Source: an uncultured Prevotella sp. (lineage in GTDB: Bacteria > Bacteroidota > Bacteroidia > Bacteroidales > Bacteroidaceae). Taken from it: a DNA stretch of 64,000 nucleotides. Positions 23,767 to 34,000 of the stretch are shown in pieces. Within the stretch, counting starts at the first letter, position 1. Each line of letters begins with the position of its first letter. The DNA lies in the NCBI GenBank assembly GCA_900316295.1, contig ONCJ01000002.1:39773-103772 (forward strand), read 5' to 3'. The notes beneath the pieces were generated by a model, which did no database searches, was not told the origin of the DNA, and was given only the letters and a program-made list of their open reading frames with translations. Position numbers and translations under genes: made by a program.

Positions 23767-24507
23767 ATGAGGAAGATTTTTCTTGTATTTTTGACTATGT
23801 CTACACTCTTTTGTCAAGCACAGGACAGGAGGGTGCAGAATAAACCGTATACCGACCTGCGTACATTCCACTTCGGAGTGCTCGTAGGCACGCACCTGCA
23901 GGATGTAGAGTTCAATAACGTCGGTCCACAGCTAATAACGCTCGATGATGGTACGGTGGTGGAAAAGACAATCTCTACCGATCAGGACCGTTGGGATCCA
24001 GGCTTTACGGTGGGTGTGCTGGGCGAGCTGCGACTTAACACTAACTTCCAGCTGCGTGTGGCACCAGCGATGTATTTCGGTACGCGTCATTTTACCCTTC
24101 GCAATATCACCGACCTCACCCCAGAGGGTCGTCCTACAGAGGAGCATCAGGAGATGAAATCGGCGTATTTCTCCACAGCAGTAGACCTGATCTTTGCTGC
24201 TCCCCGATTCAACAACCATCGACCATATCTCATGGCGGGTGTCAATCCCATGCTCAATCTTACCTCAAAGGCCGACGACTTCCTGAAGCTCAAACGCTTC
24301 GATACGTTCTTGGAGTTTGGCGTCGGTTGCGATTTCTATTTGCCATTCTTTAAGCTACGTCCCGAACTGAAATTCATGTACGGGCTCTCCAACTGTCTTG
24401 ACACAGGACATGGTAAGAAATTGCGTAACAAGGAGATGATACCCTATGCCAACTCAGTCAATGAAGCACGCAGCAAGATGTTTGCATTGACCTTTTATTT
24501 CGAGTAG
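23767..24507 (+). CDS. porT: Type IX secretion protein PorT (outer-membrane beta-barrel)
   Basis: A 246-aa outer-membrane barrel with a signal peptide ending LFCQAQ. The mature N-terminus DRRVQNKPYTDLRTFHFGVLVGTHL, the central FNNHRPYLMAGV, and FLEFGVGCDFYLPFFKLRPELKFMYGL near the C-terminus match my memory of Prevotella PorT, a component required for export and surface attachment of T9SS cargo. The C-terminal residue after the last strand is Glu (FYFE). It sits between the LytTR regulator and the 3932-aa cargo gene, so the secretion component and its probable substrates are in one locus. No promoter was recognised; read-through from the kinase operon is possible. Confidence 0.85.
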   Translation: MRKIFLVFLTMSTLFCQAQDRRVQNKPYTDLRTFHFGVLVGTHLQDVEFNNVGPQLITLDDGTVVEKTISTDQDRWDPGFTVGVLGELRLNTNFQLRVAPAMYFGTRHFTLRNITDLTPEGRPTEEHQEMKSAYFSTAVDLIFAAPRFNNHRPYLMAGVNPMLNLTSKADDFLKLKRFDTFLEFGVGCDFYLPFFKLRPELKFMYGLSNCLDTGHGKKLRNKEMIPYANSVNEARSKMFALTFYFE

Positions 24508-24660
24508 AAATCACACAAATTACACAAAAGGGACTGTTCCTTTGAGTAATTTGGAAATGGGATTGTAAGTGTGTTAGGACCGATAATGGTTTCTTCAGTA
24601 TAAACTATCTGACTGGAGTAGTGAATGGAAGACTGCCGAGGAATAAACTAACGAATCTCT

Positions 24661-24708
24661 ATACAACAATCGAGGCGAACCTGTTATGGTTCGCCTCGAT
24701 TGTTGTAT
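24661..24708. terminator. Perfect 21-bp inverted repeat with 6-base loop, after porT
   Basis: Arms 24661-24681 and 24688-24708 are perfectly complementary, loop TGTTAT. No long T-run follows directly, so a terminator role is plausible but not certain. The rest of the 516-base gap between porT and the next gene holds no clear gene; its last 150 bases are A/T-rich promoter-like DNA. Confidence 0.6.
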
Positions 24709-24976
24709 GAAAGTCTGGTCTCGTTCGTTTTTTCGATTTTATCGGGAGATTGTATTGTTCTAATCTTTACAATAGGTATTATCTTTCCTTCAAAGAAGCC
24801 TAATCTATCCCCCCACCCCCTATTAAGCAAATCAAAAAAGTATGCATAAAAGTTGTGTGCGCACATCAATGAAAAAACTTTTCGTGTGGCTTTCAAAATC
24901 TGCAAAAATCGTTTCAAAATTAGCAAAAATGAATACAAAAGTAGTTTGTTATATATGTCATTTGCGAAAAAATGCT

Positions 24977-24984
24977 TATATTTG
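24977..24984 (+). promoter_or_regulatory. -7 box of the 3932-aa protein gene
   Basis: TATATTTG fits TAnnTTTG. Candidate TTTG motifs at 24945 and 24961 have unsuitable spacing. Leader about 35 bases to ATG 25024. Confidence 0.5.
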
Positions 24985-25023
24985 CAAACATAATACTACT
25001 AATTTTAACAATCAATCTATTCC

Positions 25024-28000
25024 ATGGAAAATCAAAACTCAAAAATAATAATTATGAAACAGTTCCTACAAAATCTGCGAGAGCAAAGGTGGCTGATGCT
25101 GCTTGTTCTCTTGGGATGGTTGCTACCGCAGCAGGCGGTTGCTGATGACGGATACGACACGTTTGTCGACCAGTCCTACATGTACAATATCTATGTGAGC
25201 GGAAGTAATACCGTCACTATCAGTGTACCACTCTACGACCAGGAGGGTGCCGACTGTTACATCGTTGACGGTAACCTTTACGCCTCATGGGAAGGTCAAT
25301 CGGAAATTAACCTCTTCCATTGGGCTCTGAATGGTGGCAGCATCGCTGGAGACAAAAGTACATGTCCCACGATGATATATAGTCAAGCCCCTGGCTATTT
25401 CAATGTGACGTTAGGCAACACAACAGGTGTTACAAGGCTTGACCCACACGACTGGAAGCCAGTTAATGTGGCTCGCAATTCCGACGGTACTACCTTTAGC
25501 TTGTCTGCCGTATGGGTGTTTCCGAAGGAACTGCTTGGCAAGAATGTGAAACTCAGATGGCATGTTCAGCGCGATGGAACCGGCAGAAATAAGGTGTGGC
25601 TTGATGAGAGTGCTGGTCTTAAACAGCCCGACCCTATCACCTTGCCTGAGGCTAATCCTGTGTCACCGCCAGTTGTCACACTTGCAACGCTGAACAACGA
25701 TAGTACGGGTAGGATACTGGTGCCCTGGACCATGCTTCCAGAAAAGATTAACAAGCTTCACTATGAATATAACGATGCGAACGGCAGACTCGTGAGCGTG
25801 TCGATGCCGACTACAACAAACGGTGGCACCATCAGTCTGAATGCCTTCGAGCCACATCGCAACTTCCGCATCATAGCCGACTACTATGAGGCACAGACCG
25901 TTGGCGATTATCTCATCAAGGATGCTGCGTCAGAGCCTCAAGACCTTACCATGATACATGCGCCAAGCGGACTGACGGCACGTCCTTTAGGAGGTGCCAA
26001 CTCGAAGGTAGAGCTAAAATGGAATGTCGGAAACATCACTGATGAAGATGTTGCGGAGATCGACTTCTTCGAGATTCAGCGTTCGCTGACAGGCAAGGAG
26101 GAAGACTTCGTCACCATAGGTCAGGAGCCCTTCGCCAAGTTGGGTGAAGACACCAAGACGGTATATACATTCGTAGACAGCACATACGTGGATGCTATCA
26201 CCGAGGAAATGCTGACCGATGGCTATACCTTAGAGAACTTGACCTATCGTGTACGTCGTACCATCACCCAGGGTTGGGGATGGGGCACTGACAATCCCTG
26301 CGCCAGCACCGCTAAGTGTGTGATGGACAATCTGCACCTGCTGCGTATTGCTGACTATACAGCCACTAAAGTGGATGACTCCTATAATGTCCGTGTAGCG
26401 TGGCAATATGCCGACGAGCACAATGGTGTGTGGGACAGTCGGGCTAAGATGATGCTGCGTGTCACCTCCTTAAACCTTGCTGGGGATACGGTGGAGGTGA
26501 AGGACGTGCAGCTGACCGAGGAGGATCGTACAAAATGTTATAAGGTGGTGAATCTCACCCGTCCATGTCTGAAGTACAAGATAGAACTATATGTGGATCG
26601 TGGTACGTCACCCATCAGCCTTTACGATAAGAGTAAGATGAAGGAATACTTCTATGCCATTCGAAATGTTGATGACTGGAAGACGTTCCGTGACAAGGTG
26701 CAGGCTGCCAAGGGTGAGTATGACGTGAATGCACGCCTCTATGCCGATATAAGCACGAGCATCAGCATTGGTTGGGAAAGCGACCGCCCCTACCGAGGCG
26801 TGTTTGATGGTAACGGTCATACGCTGACCTTCAACATGGAACTCAACGAAAACTACTGCGCTCCATTCCGCCATGTAACTAATGCTACAATCCAAAACTT
26901 GCATGTGACTGGAACCATAAAGACCAAGGCGCAATATGCTGGAGGATTGGTTGGCTATATACTCAATGACAACAGCGCCTTAATAGAGAACTGTCAGTCG
27001 TCGATGACAATCAATACAACGAACTTCACCAACGGCGGATTCATTTCCCGCTTAGGTGATAGGTCAACGGTTATACTTCGCAACTGTAAGTTCGACGGCA
27101 GTTTTGAAGGCGCAGAGAGCCACCATAACGGCGGATTTATAGGCTATCGCCAGTCAGAGAGCTCGACAACCATCGATAATTGTCTCTTTGCACCAGACCA
27201 TATCAACACTGGCGTTGAAAGTTGCGAGACATGGGCACGAGGAGCCTCAGATGCAACCCTGAATGTCATCAACAGCTATGCCACCATGGAATATTCATCG
27301 TTACTCACTATTCGTAATGCCAGCGATTGGCACATGTTCGCCGTTATGGTGAATGAAGCCGTCAACAAGTACGACGTTAACGCTGTCCTAGCAGCCGACA
27401 TCACGGTGAGTGAGCACGTAGGAGTAACCGAAGGAGCCATGTATCACGGCACCTTCAATGGCAATGGCCATACGATAACTTTCAACAAGGATTGGAAACC
27501 GACAACGGATGATAGGTTTATAGCTCTCTTCCGGCATGTAGGCAATGCCACCATCAAGAACCTGCATGTTAAAGGTACCGTTGAGTTTAACCGGATGTAT
27601 CCTGCTGGTATCGCTGCACAAGTCAAAGATGGAACGGCAACCATTGAGAACTGCCAATCATCGGTCACCCTGAAAGGTACCATGAATGGCGAAGGAACGC
27701 TTGCTGGCTTGGTAGGACGTGTCAGTAATGCTAGCGTTGTGATACGTAACAGTAAGTTTGACGGTAGGTTTGAGGGTGCCAATTGCTATGGTAATGGTGG
27801 CTTCATCAGTTGGGTTGATGAGAAAAGTAAGGCTACAATAGAGAACTGCTTCTTTGCCCCTGCGGCTATCAATACCAAGTACGACAAGTGCAAGACGTGG
27901 GCACGCCAGGACGATAGAGGTACAGTGACGGTAACGAACTGCCACTCTACAATGGACTACGGCGTTTTCATCATCCGTAACAGTGCCGACTGGGATACGT

Positions 28001-31000
28001 TCTGTGACATGATTACATCTGCCAATAATGCGTATTGGGTGGATGCTGCCCTCGCTGCCGACATCAGTATCACAAAGTCAGCTGCCTCTTCCCGTCCGTG
28101 GCGTGGAACATTCGATGGTAATGGTCATACCATCACCGTCAACATTGACGGCGGCACTAATTACAATATCGCCCTGTTCCGCAGTACCAGCAACCACACC
28201 ATTAAGAACTTGCATGTCAAAGGTAACATCAAGGGTGGTCCGTATGTGGCGGGACTTGTTGGCACTACTTATGGCAACAATAATACCATCACAAACTGCC
28301 GCGTATCTGCCAACTTGGATTATTACTCAACAAGTGATAAAGAATATGCCGGAGGATTTGTAGGCAATGGTGAAAGAACGCCGCAAGTCATCACGAACTG
28401 CCTGTTCGACGGTTCAATCGCGGGTGACCGTCTTGACTATGCCGCGGCATTCATCAGCTGGCAGGAGAATCAAGGCAATCAGATTACGGGCAATGCGTTC
28501 AACAACAACCTGGAAAATGCGTCTTCCTATCCGATATCGTCATCCGCAGTCTTCTCAAGAGATGCTATATTAGGAATGAACTTTATACTATCAGGTGCTG
28601 GCGAAAGTCCCGCTTGGGCAAACGGACGGTACGGCTCAAACAACTGGACCTACCACGCCGTAGAAGAACGCAGCAGCACTGATCTTCATAATCATAAATG
28701 CTGGGAAGAAGCCCATCAGGTAGGCAATAAGTCAGCCAGTGACTTGGTAGCCCAATTAGGTGGCAGCAACTGGCAGGTTGACAGCGAAGGCAAGGTAGTG
28801 CCTAAGATGTTTGACAACTATTCTACCAATCCATGGTACAACGGTAGTATCACAGCAAGCCAGCAGGTCGAAGCGTTAGGCAAGGACAACTGGCACGTTG
28901 TTGACGGCAAGGCTGTACCAAAGGCGAAGATTGCAACAGAAACCACAGATGAAGACGCACTGGCGAATCTCGGCACCTGGACGAAAGTAGGAGATACCGT
29001 AGTGCCAACTACCACGACGGTAGCCGAACCTAACTACGCTACCATCACACCACCTACGCTTGATGACTTCTACCATACCAGCACTGGTGTGATAGACAAG
29101 GAACTGGTGGTAGAGAAACACCAGAGCAGCGTGGTACTGACATGGAACACCGATGGCAACCCAATAGACTACTTCACTGTTATGCGCCGTGAGGTGTTGG
29201 CTCAAGGCTACGGTGCCTGGGAGAATGTAAGCCCCAACATCGACCAGATGACATACGAGGACAAGACGGTGTCACCTCTGAAGACCTATCAATATAAGGT
29301 ACGCGCGACAGCCGACTGCGAGGGAGAGCACTTCACCTATACCGACTCGATAGTTGGCGCATGTAAGAACACTGGTCGTCTGGAGGGCTACGTACGTTTC
29401 AATGACGGCACGGGTATCGCCAACGCTGTGGTGAACATCGTTGGTGGAAGCGTAGAGCTTTCTGCTGAAACTGACGAGAGAGGTCACTATGTTGCAGACG
29501 AGTTGCCCTATCAGGGAACAACGAGAATCACCTATAGCGTTACCCTCGGAAGCGGGCTTGAGGCAGAGAATAATTCTTATTCAGTAACATTTGATGACAA
29601 GATCAATGATGTGACCGTACATGAACTCACAGTCATCAACGGTAAACGCTTCTCGGGCCACGTGACATACGAGGGCACCAGCATACCTGTTAAGGGTGCC
29701 AACTTCCTCGTGAACGGCAAGTTGCTGCATGGTGCTACAGGCAAAGTAGTGGAGACTGACGACGAGGGAGCCTTCTCGTTCCGTGTGATACCTGACGACA
29801 ATACTATCCAGGTGGTCAAGGATGGTCATAAGTTCGTGAACAACGGTTGGTACAAGGGACCGAAGGGACATTATTTCAGTGGCGACGTGGCTGATATCTT
29901 ATTCCAAGATTCCACCAAGGTCAAACTGATAGGTCGTGTGGTAGGAGGTAACGACCAGGGTAAACTGCCATTAGCCAACAACCTGTCAAAGAACAACCTG
30001 GGCGACAACCTGAAGATGGTGCTCACCTTAGAGGGCGACAGTAAGTCGTGGTTGGTATACGACAACCTGAACCGTGAGCGCACCGAGCGCGACACTGTCT
30101 ATCTGCATACTGGCAATGGCGACCATAAGACAGTGGTGAAGACTATGCGCAAGCGCATGGAGGTTACTCCCGACCCAGCTACCGGTGAGTATATGTTGAT
30201 GTTGCCGCCAGTGCGCTGGAAGGTGCAGCAGGTGTATTGCACCGGCTATCCAACACTGTTCCAGGAGGGGCAGGCGAGCGAGGTCATCGACCTGACAAAG
30301 AGTCTCACGGAGAAGGATACTACCTACGTGGGCTCCTACATGGATGTCGACGGCAATACGATCTCCAAACCACGTGCAACATATAACCATGTATATAACC
30401 GCATCTACCGCAGCCCAATACAGTTGACATATAAGCAGTTGGGCTATGACTCGTTCGACTACTTCGGTGACAAGAATTATAACTCCAGCAACCTAAAAGG
30501 CGAAAGAGCTGTCGTTCCGCTTGCATATAAGAATCCTGCCGACACGACGAAGGCTCTCTATACCTTCGACTACCCTGTGTTCAGTCTGGAGCGCAAGTAT
30601 AACATTCAGGTGCAGGTTGCAGAAAGCTATCCGTACAATAATGACTTAACGTCCGAGAGGATTGACTACGTGAAGATTGGCGGCGGTGTCGCTACTATGC
30701 ACAATGGCATGAAGAATGGTGTGGCAGTAGACACACTGCATTTGGATGACCAGGGACAAGCCGTCTTCATGGTACAAGCTGACCATACCATGCAACCATT
30801 AGGAACCGAGAACGCCCTGAAGACTGTTACCTTCAGCGCTGAGCAGGATGGTAGTCACTACACGGCAGAACCTCTGCGTGGCTACGTGCTCAACATGTAC
30901 CCCCTCGGCAAGTCTAAGGATCTGTTGGTTGAGGGACAACCTCTGCTCTTCGACATCCTGCGCGACCCGCCAGGAGCCTACAGCTCGGCGACACTCGCCA

Positions 31001-34000
31001 AGGGTGCCACACTCAACAGCTCGTATATGATGAACATAGCAATGTCTGGTGGCGTAATATTCAGTTTCACGTTGGCTGACAAACCGACATGGTTCGCAGG
31101 TGATAATTTGGGTGAATATTTTGGTACGGTTGCTGGTCATTACGGCGGCACCTTCTACGGCATTGACCACTCTGCGGAGAAAGTAGATATATCATATACA
31201 GACCTTGTGTTCAACTATAATGGCAGTAAGGCATGGTCGTATACTATGGCGATAGGTCAGAACATCAGTACCAGCGGCGACCCATCGATGGTGGGTGCCG
31301 ATGCTGACCTCTACATCGGTATGGTACAGAACGTACAGGTGACACCAATGTCCACCATCCGTGCCATCACTGACGAGATGTATCAAACAATGCTGGCACG
31401 TTTGGGCGTGGGTCAGGTCAACACCACTGGTGAGGTGACACAGTATGCTAAGTATGGTACATTGGTACACATTGCCGAGGGCGTGGATGCCAATGGTAAG
31501 AAGTTCCATTTGGTGCGCGACTTGTCGATAGCCCATGGCCCGAAGATCAAGTCTAACTTCATCTACTCGCAGAAGCAGATACTCGAGGAGGTTATTCCTG
31601 GTAAGGTGAAGGAGATTATGGACCTGCTGTTCACTGGTACACGCGAGGAAGCAACACAAGTTGCTAACTCAACGGGCAAACCCGTCTATCTCTCGCTGCG
31701 CCAGCCTACCGATCCGAAGTTTGCTTATAAGAACACCACATACAATACAGATTGCTTCGTAGCAAACGACACCACCCACTATGTTATCATCCTGCCGTCA
31801 GGTAAGACCATGAGCGACTTCCCTGACGAGATCACGGAGAAGAGTGAGATTATGTATGCTTGGGCAAAGATGATTGCGCAGAACGAGCGCGAGAAACTCA
31901 ATGCCACCGACCTCATTGGCAACTATGACATTGCTGGCGCACAGGGAATAAACTATAGCGAGACCTTCGACAGCAACTACTCTAACTCCACATCGATGTA
32001 CTTCCCTTGGGGCAAACAACCCGACTACTTCGCTGGTAAGGGTAGTGGTATCGGTACTACGGCGGCTACGACGATAGTCAATTATGGTCTCGGAGCTCTC
32101 TTTGGCTATCTGGAGTCTTTGAAGAAATTAGACCCGTCAATCGACAAGAAAGGTTCTTCCATAGACAAGGACACCGGAACCAACACCTCGCTCAAGTTTA
32201 ACGGAACGTACTTCCGATGGGCTCTCCTTCCTGTGCTTACTTCACAGATTGTTGGTACCAACGGTATCGCCAATGCCTATAACCGCACGGAGAGCTTCAC
32301 CATCGCCCCAGGTCCGACGAGCCGACTGAACGTGGATGTCTATCGTGTGCCGATGGCTAACACCACCGTTATTGAAAATGGTAAGAATCCTGACGATGAG
32401 TTTGGTAACTACAACTACAATACTACACATGGTGTTGATCCGGAGGATATCTTTAGCAACTACAACTTCAATGGCTTGACAGCCGATGCTGTCGCTTATC
32501 TGAAAGACAACAGCAACGCACCAGACCATGGCGGACCATGCAGCTTCGTCTATCGTACTCGCGGTGGCTATACTGCCAATCCATGGGAAGACCAGCGTAA
32601 GACCAAGTTCTATCAGGCTGGTTCCATCCTTGACGAGCGTACGCTGAAGATTGACAACCCGACAATCAGCCTCGACAAGCATAGCGTGAGCGGTGTGTCT
32701 GTCAATGACCCAGCCCGCTTCACCGTCTTCCTTGCCAACGAGAGCGAGAAGCCCGAGGCAACCAACGGACTGAGCACATATCAGTTGTTCTCTGTCGATC
32801 AGGCTAATGTTAACGGTGCCAAGCTGAGTGTGAACGGACAGACACTGACAACTGGCGGTATGACCGTGAGTCTCGTGCCTGGCATGACCACCCAGTTGGA
32901 ACTGGAGGTTCGTCCTGGCAAGGGATACGACTACGAGGGCCTGACTCTCGGGCTGATGTCACCCACCGATCCTGAACATGCTGTAGCAACCACCCAGTTC
33001 GACGTACACTTCCTGCGTGAGGCTGGAGCAGTGAATATCTCAGTACCTGCCGACAAGTGGGTGCTGAACACCAGCGCGCAGCAGGATCCTGATCGTGGCT
33101 GGTACCTGCCTGTTGTCATCAACGGTTTCGACAGACATCAGCAGAACTTCGACCACATAGAGTTCCAGTACAAGGAGTCTCAACGTGGCGACGACGCATG
33201 GACCAACCTCTGTTCGTTCTATGCCGACTCTACGCTCATGGCTGATGCCAACGGTGTATGTAAGCTGATGGAGCCTAATGGCAACATTACGACTGAGTTC
33301 TTCGGTGAGGGAACTGTGATAGAACGCACCTACGACCTGCGTGCAGTACTCTTCTGTCGCAATGGCGGTACGTACCTCACCACAGCATCGAAGGTAATCA
33401 GTGGCATCAAGGATACGCGTCGCCCACAGTTGTTCGGTACACCTGAACCGAAGAGTGGCTTGCTCACGCGTGGCGATAATATCGTATTCAACTTCTCGGA
33501 GGATATAGAATACAACAACCTCAGTGCCATCACAAACTTCGAGGTGAAGGGCGAGGTGAACAATAATGACCTCTCAGAGATGGTAAGCCTACAGTTCACA
33601 GGACAGGCAAGCGCGGAGAGCGACGCTAAGCGTAACTTCAGCGGCAAGGATCTGACCATAGACCTGAGGATAAAACCTGACACGCTCGAACAGCGCGACA
33701 TGCCTCTGTTCTCACACGGCACCAATGGTCAGAAACTACAGTTGTGGTTTACTAAGGACTATAAGCTGCGTGCTGTGATCAACGATCAGACCTTCACGTC
33801 GGAGACTGCCATTAAGCCGAATGCCTTCCGTCAGGTGGCTGTCAGCATCGATCAGACTAATGGTACCTTGAAGTTCTTCTGTGATGGTAAGGTTATCGGT
33901 AGTGGCTATAAACTGGAGGGTCAATACACAGGTACTGGTCCGCTAATCTTCGGTCGCACAAACGAACTCAGCCGCGAGACAAGTCAATACTACAAGGGAC

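Noticed and set aside
24842-25048. 68-aa frame upstream of the 3932-aa gene
   Set aside because: It runs through AT-rich promoter DNA including the TATATTTG box and overlaps the start of the giant gene.
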